This document shows, piece after piece, positions 43,047 to 56,252 of a stretch of DNA of 64,000 nucleotides. Made by a program: the position numbers and the translations under genes. The DNA is from Paraspadella gotoi. Its lineage: Eukaryota; Chaetognatha. The stretch covers positions 20,027,476 to 20,091,475 of the forward strand of contig CM119267.1 in NCBI GenBank assembly GCA_051294375.1, read 5' to 3'. The notes under the pieces were generated by a model that saw only the letters and a list, made by a program, of their open reading frames with translations, did no database searches and had not been told where the DNA came from. How positions within the stretch are numbered: position 1 is the first letter of the stretch; each line of letters opens with the position of its first letter.

Positions 43047-43140
43047 GGCAAGAGAGAGAGAAAGAGAGAGAGAGAAGAGAGACAGAGAGAGAGAGATGAG
43101 AGACGGATGATGGACAGACAGGAGAGTAGAGAGAGAAATG
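43047..43140. repeat. Degenerate (GA)n tract
   Basis: The same tract that ends copies A and B at their N gaps. Here it is bridged to the upstream exons. Confidence 0.85.
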
Positions 43141-43228
43141 AGAGGAGAGAAGAGAGGATAGGAATATTCGCTAAATTCATACATACATTTGAACAAGTGA
43201 ATAAATTAATTTTTATTAAAAAACATAA

Positions 43229-43357
43229 TTACCCCCAGAGGGCGTTTCCGCTATGCGACGCAGGCTTCCAATGGAGTCCGCCATTCTTGATGATAGGGAG
43301 CCCATCACGTCGAAGACGTTGATGTGCCATCGGAAGCTAGGAACGATCCTCGCGGAT
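43229..43357 (-). CDS. Whirlin-like exon 3 (end of harmonin-N domain)
   Basis: Acceptor CCCGCCGCCAG, then ATC CGC GAG in phase 0, continuing LLKK of exon 2 as IRE. This is the 'IRPLI' position of harmonin-N domains. A stop follows within a few codons, but the other copy (40,827-40,949) differs there, so it is best taken as a sequencing error. The 3' border at CTGGGGGTAAT is approximate. Confidence 0.55.
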
Positions 43358-43405
43358 CTGGCGGCGGGAATGAATCAATAGATTCGGAGACTTACTGAAC
43401 TGTTC

Positions 43406-43430
43406 NNNNNNNNNNNNNNNNNNNNNNNNN
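43406..43430. other. Assembly gap (25 N)
   Basis: The flanking CTTACTGAACTGTTC recurs after the gap as CTTACTGAATGTTTGATTAA, so the gap probably spans little or nothing. Confidence 0.95.
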
Positions 43431-43630
43431 TGATTAACGGATTTAATAATTGAATCATTGATGGATCGATGGATTATATAATTCAACGAATGAATGAATG
43501 AATGATTGATTGATTGGTTGACTTACTGAATGTTTGATTAACGGATTTAATAATTGAATCATTGATGGATCGATAGATTATATAATTCAACGAATGAATG
43601 AATGAATGATTGATCGATTGATTTATTCAG
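43431..43630. repeat. Two tandem ~105-bp units in an intron
   Basis: TGATTAACGGATTTAATAAT begins each unit (43,431 and 43,533). (GAAT)n lies within. Confidence 0.85.
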
Positions 43631-43644
43631 CGAATCGACCTCAC

Positions 43645-43717
43645 CTTTTTCAGCAGGTTCATTTTGTCGGGAGAGTCGAGTAGGGCACTGATTCTGTAGA
43701 CGAACTTCTCCACGTCC
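43645..43717 (-). CDS. Whirlin-like exon 2 (harmonin-N domain)
   Basis: 73 bases between acceptor CCCCCCATTAG and donor AAAAAG|GTGAGG. Encodes DVEKFVYRISALLDSPDKMN then LLKK, matching the middle helices of the harmonin-N fold ('V..LV..L...LDTP.K..LL'). Its first base completes the Arg codon of exon 1, and it ends in phase 0. Confidence 0.82.
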
Positions 43718-44577
43718 CTAATGGGGGGAAAAGCAAGCAGCTTGAAATAATCTTTAACTGCCTCGTTGCCTGAACCTATTTAATTGATCATCTGTTTACT
43801 GTTCTGACTACTCATTTAAGATGAAGATGCTTTCGATTTTCAAATAGCTTTACGGCTGAAAGGCAGAACTGTAGTTGTGTACTATCTAGGAAAAAAAGTA
43901 TATCACATAATTGTTGAAATTTCATTTATTCAATAAAAAATATATAAAATATAAGAAAAATATTCTCAATATTTGGTATGCCTTCCCTCAGCATTGATTA
44001 CTGCTTTCATTCGTCTGGGCATACTCTCGTACAGCGAACTGAAGTATAATAGTAAAATATTTTTTTACATCTCTAACGCAATTCTTTTGATATTTTAATG
44101 TTACGTGTCTTTCCCTTTTTTTTGAACCAAAAAAAGGTGCAATGCCTTTAGCATTGTTAAATTAAAAAAAAATTTTAAAAATAATTAAATATATTTAAAA
44201 TAAAAACAAATAAGTAAATACTAAAGATAATGGAAAATTAAATATAATTTTTTTTGCCATTTTTTATTTAAAGTAGCGATCTTTTTTTGCCTGTAACGTT
44301 TAAACAATTTGACCTACGAAAAAATGGAATGAAGCTATTAAAAAAAAATTTAATGTAAATTTAAAAACATTTTATTTTTTTTATAATCAAATACGTTTTT
44401 GAGTAGATATCCTTTACTAAAAATGTGATATACTTTTTTCCTAGATAGTAGTACGCGCCAATGATCAATTTCTGTTCTGCTCAGATTACCCCTCATCTAT
44501 CATTTACATAGATCGGCACGATTTTGAAATTATTGATGTTGATGTTTCAACTGCTGATCCCAACTCATCCCCTTCAC

Positions 44578-44705
44578 CTGCTCTTGTAGTAATCCTTGAC
44601 GGCGTCGAGCATCTTCTCTCGTCCCTTCAGCGACAGCGTCGACGCCGCCGCCTCCTCCAACTCCTTCACGTAGCGGCGTCGTTTCGCGTCGAGGCGGAAA
44701 TCCAT
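44578..44705 (-). CDS. Whirlin-like protein, first coding exon (harmonin-N domain)
   Basis: ATG at 44,705 in GCCATGG context. The frame is open for 42 codons to donor AGCAG|GTGAAG. Encodes MDFRLDAKRRRYVKELEEAA and then KGREKMLDAVKDYYKS, the first helices of a harmonin-N domain. In whirlin and PDZD7 this domain precedes PDZ1, and whirlin-family scaffolds bind membrane and cytoskeletal partners, for example in stereocilia and cilia. The start is chosen because the next upstream sequence on this strand shows no coding. In the assembly the exon is separated from the rest of the gene (copy A) by rearranged duplicates. Confidence 0.8.
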
Positions 44706-45166
44706 GGCACGCCGGAAAGAGAGATTCGTTTGTTAGCTCTTCTCTCAAGTCATCGTTGTCCCCTTTTTGCCCAACTGTTCACACATTCGCGAAGCTTACT
44801 TTCTTTTTTTAAAAAATAGACGCGCGAGAGTTTAAGTCGGGGCCTCTTGATTTCGAATAATTAAAGATATAATATAATTAATATCAACTATAATAAGAAA
44901 AAGCAGGATGTTTAAAAAGTTTTTGGCGGAATATTCACACCGCCTTCACGTCCATTTCGTTCAGCCAGTCCCATTGGGCCATTGGCTCAAAAAGGGGAAC
45001 GCACCATCCCTGGCGCTTGAGTTCCATCCCTCAGTCCTAACGACTATCCCTCTTGCGTTGGCAAAGCGAACCCGTCCTTAGGGTAACCGCGTCATTGGAC
45101 CGAAGGTCACGGATGTTCGTTGAAGCTCCCAAAGCCAAAACAGTGAATGCCCAATCCAATGGGCAT

Positions 45167-45782
45167 TAAGGCGTAGTGAAAGTTACATACGAAAAATTCT
45201 AAAAGTTAATTAATAAACAACATTACCATCAGTAAACATTAATTTCGTAAAAAAAAATTAATTTTATGTTTTTTAATTTCGCAGTAGCTTATTTATATTA
45301 TAGTACTATCCTTATAAAATCGAAAAATTTCAAATAAGCTTTTCTTAATTTTGATTGCAGATTTGAATTCCTCGTCAAAAGTGATAAAGAAATATAATCA
45401 TTTTTAAAAAAAATTCTTTCATTTAAGTGGGTTAAAATTAAAAAAACTATATTTATTATAAAAAGTTAATTTTCAGCTTAAAATATAGCTTTTTAAATTT
45501 TTGACCCACTTAATGAAGGAATTTTTTTCAAAAAGAGTTATATTTTCTTTTTATCCACTTTTATGACCCAAATCCAATCTGCAAAAAAATCTTTAAAAAA
45601 CTGTTTTGAATTTTAAACATTTATTGGTTTAGTACTAGTATAAATATGGCCTACTGTGTAAATTGAAAAAATTATATAAATTTTTTATTTACATAAATGT
45701 TCAATTAGCTATAAGTTGTTTCATTTCACTCCCTTTTAGAATTTTAATTAAAGTTTAAATTAGAATTTTTACTTACGCCTTA
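45167..45782. mobile_element. 616-bp TIR (fold-back) element, present only in copy B
   Basis: Ends TAAGGCGTAGTGAAAG and, reversed, TAAGGCGTAAGTAAAA. It is flanked by ATGGGCAT on the left and ATGAGGCAT on the right; copy A has a single ATGGGCAT (24,246-24,253) as the empty site. The 8-bp duplication, with one extra base from error, is typical of hAT-class elements. The interior is AT-rich and largely self-complementary (45,355-45,440 with 45,480-45,600), without a gene. Confidence 0.8.
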
Positions 45783-46444
45783 ATGAGGCATCAACATCTT
45801 GCCTTCATCTCACCAATGTATTAACGTAGGAGAATCCTTGCAAAGCTTTCAATATGACTCTCTCACCGTTCTAGTTTATTATCTACCAACTTATTGTGTA
45901 ATGTTTTTAAGGGGACTGTTTCCCAATTGTTATAAAAACCACTTTACCTTTAATATGGTGTAGAACCGTAAGATACGATTTATGCACGTTCAAGCAACCG
46001 CTTTGTTTTTATTAATATGTTTCCCAATTTTCGTTGGCTCCGCATCATTCGATCACCAAAGGGGTGTTGACCCACTACCCGTTGGACTCGATGTACCGCA
46101 CCATTTCTGCGCGAAGTTTCATTTAATAAAAAACACAGTTTTCATCTTTGCCGGTCGTTCCTATTTCATTTCCCTTTAGTATCATCAAATTATTAATTAT
46201 TATTATTATACGGATCCATTCCCCGTCTTGTCGTATTCTTAGTTCACCGTTCATCGTAACTCAATCATTTCATTCATCATTCGTTGATCATTCGTTCATA
46301 GTTTCACGTAAATCAATCATTCATTCATCATCGTTGATCATTCGTTCATATTCATCGGCGGCAAAGATCCAAGGATTTCGACGAAAATTTAATTCGATGA
46401 CGAACGTTAGGAAAAAATATCGACCGATTAAGTTCGGACTGTGA

Positions 46445-46562
46445 ACCAACACAACACAACAACAACAACAACAAACACAAACAACAACAACAACAACAAA
46501 CAAACAACAACAACCCCACAACAACAACAACAGACAAACAACAACAACAACAAACAACAACC
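46445..46562. repeat. (CAA)n tract (copy B)
   Basis: Irregular CAA/CAAA run filling the position of the copy-A gap at 24,904. Confidence 0.9.
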
Positions 46563-48985
46563 TTTGACTCTGAGATAAAAGAAAAAAGTCAAAGAAAAAA
46601 GAAGACGGTATAACATAAGAAACTATTGATGATGACTAATCATTAAATGTCTCGCTGAAGACTGATATAAGGTTACGATGAACCCGATGATGATGGGGAT
46701 CTTTGAGACGAAAACGACGAAGATTGTTGATAAAAAAAAGAAAAACTCAGGAGGTGACAACTGCTTCGTGAACGGAGGATGTCAGAACGATCCTTGCTTT
46801 TTAATTTCATTTCGCGTAATTATCGTTTTGTTTAAAAAAAAAAAAAAACCGGATGCTATTCTTTTCTTAAAATTCGTTGCAATGAAATAATTTGCATCCT
46901 GATAGTTTAACGGAATAGTTTATTTAACAATATGTATGATTTTCGAAAGCGATCTATAAAAAGACAGCAAGCGGGGAAAAACCGGTTTCAAACATTTTAT
47001 CGCTCTCGAAGACGCAAGGCGACCTACAAACGCTCGCCCATCGTTTTCCAAGGTCGCGACAGACGATGGCGCAGATTCTAACGGTTTGGACGTTCCAGAC
47101 GACCGAGGTTAGAAGAGAGGAAGAGGAAGCGAAACAGGAAGGCGGGGCGAAATGAAATTGAGACGGCTTTTATGAATATTTCGTTTCCGCCTCGGAGTTT
47201 TTAATTTTTGCGTTAGAATAAAAAGAAGACAAAGTCCTTGAGAAAAAAAAAGAGGTATCTGTCGGACGTGATTTTCTGTTATTTTAAAACGGCGGATCCA
47301 GACGGAAGTTGGGAGGTTAAGGGAAAAATCGCGGGACCTTCGATTATTATATCCGGAAAAAAGTTGTCGTGGAATCTTTTTTTTTTTTAGACAAAAAAAA
47401 TAACTGCATTCTAGTTTTGTACTAAAAGCGGTTTGTTATAAAAGCTTAAATATTTTAATTCAACGAATTTTAGTTTATCTTAACAGAGAATAAAAATTCA
47501 TTATTATTTTTTTTCTCCAGACAAAACGAGGAAAGAGACAATCCGACACGTCTACAGGCTTAAAACCCTGAATTTAGTTACCGTGTGCCACTTGTGGCAT
47601 CGAATTGCGCAAATTTTTTTAAGCGCGAAACAGTTTAAGAATTTAATCCCTTTCTATGTAAAGTAAATATATATTTATATAACAAATTATTTTCGTCGAT
47701 TAAAACTTAGTAGTATTTTTAATTTGATTAAAAAAAGTTACATAGTTTCTTCAATAATTTAATGCCATTTGTTTTCTTATTTCACACGTTGAGGGGAACG
47801 CCGGAGCGGACCTCGCGACACGGAAAAAAATACAGCTTAAAATTAAGCCATGCGAGGAGGGGCCCGACGCGGGCCCGGGCCTAAATCGCGGGACGCGATT
47901 ATTTGCTATAATCTCCCGGAATCTTTAATTTTTGAATTGGTTTTAAATTCGAGACTATTTTTTTTTCGTTGCGATCGCGAGGGAGATTTTTTCGTGGAGA
48001 AAATAAATTTTATTTCGGTTTTCGGTGAGACGAAGAGTGACTCCTTGAATGTTACCGAGAATAAACCGACAAAGGTGATCAATACAATATTATTAAAAAT
48101 TTTTTGTGAGTATCGTTGGATTACCTACCGGATTTGGAATTAGATATTAGATCAGATCGAATGTTGAATATAAGTGACAAGATGCTGACTGAGGAAACGG
48201 AGGCGAGGGTGAACATGTTCAGCTGAACATGTCAGCTGTAAAGAGTGGTTTGGGCTGACAAGGAATTTGGGTTGGGAATCAAGGAATAAACTTTGTGAAC
48301 CATGCGCGTTCGCCATAGAAATCAAACATGTTTAATCAACAGTGAGGGACGAGAACGTTATTTAGTTCAAGAGCTGTACTTAGTTGCAGATTTTATTTAC
48401 AAACAATTTACTGTCAGAAAGTTCGAGAACTTGCTATGAAGAAAGAGCAATGAAAACGAATCATTATGGAGAGTGAATCAATGCCTCCACAAAAAAGGAG
48501 AATTAAAAAAATCATCCAAAAACAATTAAAAACCATTAAAAAAATGATATTGATACCGTTAGGTACTTTTGAAGGCAGGCAGGCAGTATCCAAAAGTAGT
48601 TTAAACAAAATCAGAATTTTAGCGAGAGTTATCTAACAGTTGCTTCTCTACAGCAAATTTTAAACGAAGAGAAATAGCTAAAGGTTAAAATCGATTTTTT
48701 TTCCCGTGAAAATGGTTGCCGCTTAGTTAATTACGAGTTTGGCCGTTCGGGTTAAAACTCTATGGTGCATCGGCGATTCATTGAAGCTTTCGCCGCATTT
48801 TTCGCAAGCGTTTTTTTTTTCTGACAGAAGGCCAGGAACAAGACAAAAACAATCATTGCTTTTGACTTTTTAAAAAAATTATATAAAAATTACAACAATA
48901 CGAGAAGAGAATTTTTTTTCGATGGGAGAATCACTAGCATTCTCGTAAGCAATTATGACCAAAAGAGAGAAAAAAGGAAGGAAAG

Positions 48986-49027
<42 letters not shown>

Positions 49028-50404
49028 TGAGAGAGGAAGAAGAGAGAGAGAGAGAGAGAGGAGAAAGAGAGAGCAGAGAGAAACACTTAAGACCCTCTCA
49101 TTCGAGTAACCTGACGATTAGTCGGTCGAGCGAAGGGGAAAATTCAAAATTAACACGAGTCTACACTTTTACACCTTAGAACTAATAAAAGGAAGTTTAA
49201 AAACGTAAGTATCAATGTTTCCGAAAATTCGCGGCAGGACAAGAATAAAAAAGTGATCGAAAGAGATTTTTGTTTTAGGTTAAACCTTCCTTCGCGGTTT
49301 GGATTTAACTCAGCGATCTCCGTGAATATGGGGACGAATCTTGTTCGAATTTTATTTTCTTTGTCGTTTTTTTTTTCTTTTCTTTTTTTAACAAAAAAAT
49401 AAAAGAAAAGAATAAGAACATAAAAAAAAAAAAAGAAAAAAAAAACCAGAACGGAACCAAACGAAAGCATTCATAAACGACAACTCCTCGTGCGAAAGGT
49501 GTTTCATTATCAACGGGCGCACCGCTCCCTTTGTTTGTTCGGATGCTTTCCAATTAAATTGCACTGGCTTCTTCGTGAGAATTTTAGAGTTTAAAAGCCG
49601 TTTTCATATGAAAAAAAAAAAAAAAATTCTTTAATAATTTTCTTTCCCCATCTCCTAAAAGGTGACAGGCGACCTGTTGTTTCTTTCAACCATGGATCAC
49701 AATTTTAATTGCCGAAGCCAGAATGCAATAAAAAATATTACGCATTTAATCGAATAATTCTTTTTCACCTCCGTAAATTCGCGAAAATTCTTGACGGAAG
49801 CATCTTAAGCCGGCGTTACTCGTATTAAGGCGTTTTTTTAAAAAATTCCGAATCTCGCCCCTTTCAGACAACATCCGGTACGCATACGCCGTAGTACGCA
49901 TACAGCGCATACGTAAATCTCTATCGGCGCCGGTGGATTGCTGAGCAAAGTTTAACTTTTTGTTTGCTATTAGTTTATTACTTCAATTCGAAATCTGGAC
50001 TCCGTTCTATTTTTGGAAGACGTTCTATCTATCGTACTGGCCAATTTACTTTAAAAAAAAACGATTTACATATTACGGATATTTCTTCCTCTCAGGCGGG
50101 AAGGGACATAAAGAAAAAAACCTTCGAAAACCTGTTCGGAATCCCGAGCCCTTCGCTATTGATTGAGAAAGAGAGGCATTTATTTTAACTTCAAAGGCGA
50201 CAGATTGTTAATCAAAGACAGTAAGGTTGATCAAACTTTTTATTACAAAATGATTATTGTTATCATTGAAATGTAAGAGAACAACATTTTTTTTCGTGAG
50301 TGTGGCGGTTAAAGATGACAACTGTGTTTGCAAAATTTTAAAACATCACTGGTCGTCGTTTCACATCTCTCTTCGGGTTTTGAATCTCTCTCTGTTCATT
50401 TGTT

Positions 50405-53018
50405 TTCTTCATTCGGTTTCTCTAATTTAAGTTTTCACCGGGCAGAGGATTTGCGTTGTTGTAAGCTTTCCGTATTGAGGTTGAGCCGCCTGAAGATTGA
50501 GTCGATGATTCCAGACTTTGTTCGTACGAACGATAAAATTCGCATTCCCACCTTAAAATCAAGGGGAAATCCGGGCTGATTTTTAAAAAAACACTACGAC
50601 TACGACTACGGACGATAACTACGACCGCAACCCAAACGACCTTCAGCTCCCGATTCCCGACGCGGCGCCCGTCGGCGTAAATTTGAGCCAATCGAAACTT
50701 TCCGGTTGAAGTTTGTTGTCTTTTTTCCCCTGCAAGGACGGAAATGCCCAAACGCGAATGACCCCTTTCTAGGAAACTTCGACGTTGTCGTCGTCGTCGT
50801 TCGTCCGTCGACGTCGCCCCGTCTCGTCGTTATCTCAACGTCGTCGGCACAGGCGCGCCCCATCGTCGTTTGCGTCGTCCTCCGTCGTCGTCGTTTCTTT
50901 ATCGTTGACGAGTTGGCGCCGTTTGCTTCGTTTCCCTTTTTCGCGTTTCTCGTCGCCGCTTTCCCTGCTTGTCCGCCAGCGGAGCCAGGAAGGACTTTTT
51001 CGGCGCCATTTTCCCGCGCCAGTAAGCGGACGACGTCGAAGGGGCGACCGCCGACGGACATCGGGCGGCGCGGAGTCGTTGCCACGCGGACGGCGCCGGC
51101 GACGCCGTGATGTAGGCGGCCGGATGTGACGGCGGACGTTTTCGGCGCCGGAAGAAGAGGTAGAGGAGGAGGCCGGAAGGAGGAAGAGGGGTGGGGGAGG
51201 CGCGGGGATTGGACGCGATGGGGGAAGGCGTTGGAGTGGATGTCGATCAGGATGGGGTGAAGAGGTGGGTCGGCGATTGGGAGAAGCTGTCATGGGGCTG
51301 CGGGGGTGGTTTGGGAGGGGGCCGAGGGTCAGGTCGGTCGGATCGGGGAAGGGACCGGGGATCGGCGGGAGTTTGGGTGACGCCGCTGGGTGGATCGAGA
51401 TGTTGAGAATAATCGGGGATGGCGTCGGGGACGGCGCCCGAAAGAAGGGCGCGCCTCCGGCGACGCACGTGAGACGGCGACGGCGGATGGGGAATTTGTG
51501 ACACGGCGTCATTGATCCGCGTTGAGGATTTATCGCGATGCAAGTTCTGACGCTAACATGAAAAATTTTTAATCATTTCAACCAATTATTGAAGGAATAT
51601 TATTTTGATAAATTCATGAAAGACTAAACAAATTACCAAGCTCGATTGGTCATATTTATTGATTAATTCACTTGAATGGCTTTTATCTCGTTTTGAACAT
51701 GCCCAAATCCGCTGAGGCTTTTGAAAAAAAATATATGTCGAATTTGTTTCCTATCAGTTTACAGCAGTTTGAGATTCTCACATAGGCGATTTTTAAAGAT
51801 TTGTTTATTTAAAGTGTCGATAATGTTATCAACATTTATCTAAGACTGTTGAAATACCTCAGATCAACGGGCGGACGAGTCCTCTGCACGGGATGTAGTT
51901 CCAAGTCCCTCGTCGACGAACCCGTCCCAACTCTTTCTGTCGCGTCTTCCTTCAAGCATCGCTCTGCTTCGCGTTGTGACTCCGTAATCTTCCTCGCAGG
52001 TGGCGGCGTTGTCGGCGGTGGCCGTCGTCGGCGGCGTCGGCGAGGAGATAATTGCGGCGGCTCGCAGCGTCACTCCGTCAATGACGCGGACGGATGTCCG
52101 AAGACGAAGCCGGTGATTCTGCGACGCCGTCGACTTCACGTGAGGATTCGAGTTCATTTGCAAAAAGTCAGGCCAGAGGATCTTGAAGTTCGAAGCTCGT
52201 CTATCGGGCGACGCCGTTGACCGACATGAATCGGCGTCTTTCTTACTTCCTCCTCCTCCTCTTCCTCCTTTTCCTCTTCTTTCCGCTCCTAACTTCCCTC
52301 GCGATCTCTTGATCTCCTTCTTCCTTTACCTCCAACCGCATCAGTTCCGCCAACCCGGCGTCTTCCACCGAGGCTTTGACGGCCGTTCTGAGTTGTCTCG
52401 CGGATTTCGCCGGAGGCTCGAGTCTCTCTGATGCCGTCGATGGCTCGAGGCTGAAGCTGCGGCGGCGGTGGCGCGTCGGCGTCGGCGGGTCGTCCAACCG
52501 TTTGCAGGACGAACTTACCCTTGTTGTCGGCGACGGGATCCATAGATGACTTTTCGGCGGAGTCGACTCAACCCAATCCTCCAACACCCATGCTTTGACA
52601 AGAAGTTTCGATTGGCTTGGAAGGGAAGCAAGTTAAATTTCTAGTTATAATTCTAATTAATTAACAATAACTGACTTTTTTATTCCTTATCCCCCAACTT
52701 TTGGCCCTTACCCGATCCATTTTTGTTCGGGGCTGCTTCTCGACCAGTTGGAATCCTGAATCGTTCCGTTGCTCTTTTGTTGTTTCTCGTTCTCGCCGAG
52801 AGGTTTCGCGACGCGCCGCGCCGCCTTTCGTTTTACCGCTTTTTTATTCGTTCTCGAACTCGGGCTGTTCTCTTGTTTTTTCCTAAAAAGTGGGAACGGT
52901 ATCATACTCCATAACACATTTAACCATAGCTTACTATAGAAAATGATAGCATAGATAGATGACAGATAGATAGATATATAGATAGATAGTAACGATAAAG
53001 ATAAATAAATAAAGAAAA

Positions 53019-53057
<39 letters not shown>

Positions 53058-53114
53058 ATACATAAATAAATAAATAAATAATAAAAATAAATAAAACAAA
53101 ATAAACAAATAAAA

Positions 53115-53149
<35 letters not shown>

Positions 53150-53174
53150 ATGAATGATGAATGATAATGAAATG

Positions 53175-53205
<31 letters not shown>

Positions 53206-55657
53206 CCAAATAAATAAATAAAAATAAATAAATAATAATATAAAAAAAACCCAACGAATTCAACCTCTTTTTCCTCCTCGTCGTCCGCTTGATCGCGTTC
53301 TTCATGCATCGCCAAATTACTTCAAAATTCCGCCGTCGTCATGATCTTCGACGCCGCGTGCTCCTCGTTTTTCTGCGTCGCCGGCGCCGATCGATTCGCC
53401 GCCTCTTGGCCCGCCGATTTTGGCGTCGCCACCGGCGTCACCTCAGGCGTCACACGAATCTTGGACGGCGTGCACGATCGACCGCACCTTCGACTCGCCT
53501 CCAACGTCCGGGCGTCGACGCCGCCCTCCGCATAGGTGTCGCTTCCGTCGAGACGCCGGCCGCCGGCGTATAGTTTAGCGCGGCGGCGGAGTCGGAGAGG
53601 AATTTGGACACGCCCGGACGGTTTGGACAAGACCTCCTTTGAAGGCGGGATACTTTCCCCAGGCGCGGACGAGGATTTCGACTGAGACTTCATCGTCGGA
53701 GTTGACGGCATCCGTCCCCTCCTCCTCCACACGCTCCGCCGCAACGCCCCCTTAACGATCGCCCGGCCTCCAGCGTGCGACGCCCACTTCGCACCGGCCG
53801 TTCGCCGACGCTAAGGATTTTGGTCGCCGAACGCGAAGGCCGTGTCGCGTGGCCAGGCCATTGGGTCAACCTAGTTTGCGGAGAGAACCAGACACTAAAA
53901 GAAAAAAAAACAAAAACCCGACCGACTGACCAAACGACAGACCGACCTGCGAGACCGAAGACGCCGACGCCGTATTCGCTTCCCGCCGCGGACGTTGAAC
54001 CCCAAGCGGGTCTCGAGGAAGGCATTGGGGATTCGGAGCAGCACCTCCTCTCGGTGGGAAGAGGAGTCGTGGAAGAGGAGTCGAGAGAGCGATTTAAGAG
54101 TTGCGTGGAGGAGGAAGAGGCGAGAGCGCGGAGGAGCTACGAGGATTGAAGGGCGGAAGGGGTGAGAGATCAGAGATAAATTAGTGTTAGTGTTTTTTTT
54201 TTTTTTTAAGGTTTTACGTTTGTTTCTTTTTGATGTTTTTTCTTTTTGATGTTTTCTATTTTTCTCGCGATCTTTCTTATTCACCATTCTCTTTGCATTC
54301 TCCGCTCTTATAGTGATTTTATCAGCTCATTGGCTTTTACATAATCCTTATTAATCCTAGTCTCGAAAAAATCTTTGCCTCCTCCACCTCAGAAGAATTA
54401 GCCAATGACCAACATCCGAATGACAAATCGAATCGGAACCCACCCCCTCCAATCACGCCCTTCTTTCGGTCCCCGTCTCAGAGTCTCCACTTCTCCCCCT
54501 CCAAACTCTCCGTCGACGACAGAAACCAAGAGACGGCGTTCCTTGACGGCGTTCCTCTTTCGCCGCGGCGTCGACGCCGCACAACGAGTCTGAGCGGCGC
54601 CGCCGGCGAAGACGACGCGGTTCTTTCGACGCCGTTCCATCGGCGCCGCCTAGGAGTCGATGAGCGCGCGTGATGGAGACTCCGGGCGAGGGATTCCTCG
54701 TTGGCCTCGAGATCTCGTCGCCGCGGAAGGCCGTTGAGGTCGGCCAGGCTTCCTCTGTCAACGTCCTTTTTGGAAAGTGGCGTAGAAAAAAAAAGGCGGC
54801 GGGCGTGTGTGATTGTAACCAGGAAGGATCGAGGCATTAAATCGAAAAGTCACTACCGGTTTCTGATTTGCCAATGGTTTTAATGTATTATAAATAATAA
54901 TATAATGTATAATATTTGGAAAGATAACTATATATATAACTGTAAAAAACGCAAAAATATTACTAACTGTTGACAGTTATGAAATGCCAATGACTTTCTT
55001 ATATTCTTAAATTTAACGTATTAATGAAGCCTGAGAATCCAGGCGCGGGTATCTCAACAACTGCGTAGGGGCTGCGGACCCTCAGTTACCTCCTCTTGTC
55101 ACTGGCATGTTTAGACCGGCTCCGTCACATTTTAAGCCAAATCCGGGATACCCACTATTACCATTACCCAGGGATTACCCAGGGATTGAACCCGGACGCA
55201 CGGTTGAAACGAGATGACTTAGCCTTTGAGACGAGGCTGGAACGGACAGCAGGTGAGTCAGCTTTAAGTCTTTCTGCCACATATCTTTAAATTGTTCCAT
55301 GATTCTTGTCGCTTCCATTCATTCCCTGACAATCCGTCCGTTCTGTCGCATCCTTCACCTTGACAAGATCCACCGATCTCTCGATTCCTGTTGCCTCCAC
55401 GCCCCGCCGCGGACGGTAAACCCCATCTCTCCTTCCGCGTCCGGCGGCACGAACACCACCTTCAACTCGTCCGCCGACGCCGATGTCGCCGGACGCACGA
55501 GCGGGGCGTCGTCGCCCCGACGTAGACTTCCAACAGTCGTCGTCGTCGGGCGTTTTCGGAATGAAATCCGTTTGAGAATGGCGTTGGATCGTCAAAGAGG
55601 CGTTCGACCTGGAGTAGATCGTTAATCATTAATTCATCTATTTTCATCATCATCATC

Positions 55658-55697
<40 letters not shown>

Positions 55698-55893
55698 TCA
55701 CATCATCATCATCGACCTTCAAGGCGCCGTTTGGACTGCATAGATTTTGGCAGCGGCATCCGTTTTTTGGCGCCGTCCTTGGTCCTCGGCGCCGCGCTGG
55801 GACGTGCGAAGCCATGACGCGGAGCTGTACCGCAGACGCTGGATCTCTTCCTGCTGCTGCTGATGGACCCAATAGGCGGGATTTTGGGGGCAA
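50405..55893 (-). pseudogene. Whirlin-like gene, copy B (PDZ1 to stop), frameshifted
   Basis: All eight exons from PDZ1 to the end of PDZ3 are recognisable by alignment to copy A. They are PDZ1 first half 55,359-55,893, second half about 54,470-54,765, PDZ2 about 53,955-54,146 and 53,270-53,875, linkers about 52,715-52,884 and 51,849-52,605, and PDZ3 about 50,638-51,515 and 50,405-50,550. Almost every exon has several indels. The scattered single-base pattern, equal in exons and introns, looks like sequencing error rather than decay of a paralogue. Confidence 0.8.
52940..53245. repeat. (AAAT)n tract in intron (copy B)
   Basis: Long TAAA/AAAT run at the place of the GATA/AAAT tract of copy A. 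Confidence 0.9.
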
Positions 55894-56192
55894 CTGGTAG
55901 ATGCGAGAAAAGTTAAGGGCAGGGCGAGGTAAGTCTTTCTTTCCCCTCAACTTCACCGATTAGGCCTGACCTGGAATCATTTATCAACAACTGACCCATA
56001 TTGAAAAGTAACATACGGGTATTGGGGTAAAAAAAGTAAGAGCTGTATTCACAAACAACAGAAGCACAGAAGAGAGAGAGAAAGTGAAAGAGAGAAGAGA
56101 GACGTTTGGTTAATGCTTTCAGGAAGGAACGGATCATGGTGAAAAAAAAATTAGGTGCAATGGTGGGTTAAAAAGAGAAGAAGTAAAGGGAA

Positions 56193-56218
56193 GAGAGAGA
56201 GAAATAAGGGAGAGAAGA

Positions 56219-56252
<34 letters not shown>

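Larger units (their letters stand above)
41258..43160. repeat. Copy C (PDZ1 end of the duplicated block)
   Basis: Colinear with 32,898-34,577 in the same orientation, including SINE and triplicated donor unit, with many one-base insertions. On its right it continues directly into the harmonin-N exons. Confidence 0.88.

Noticed and set aside
50405-55893. A functional second whirlin paralogue
   Set aside because: Indels are as frequent in exons as in introns and repeats, which suits read error on an allelic copy rather than a diverged gene.
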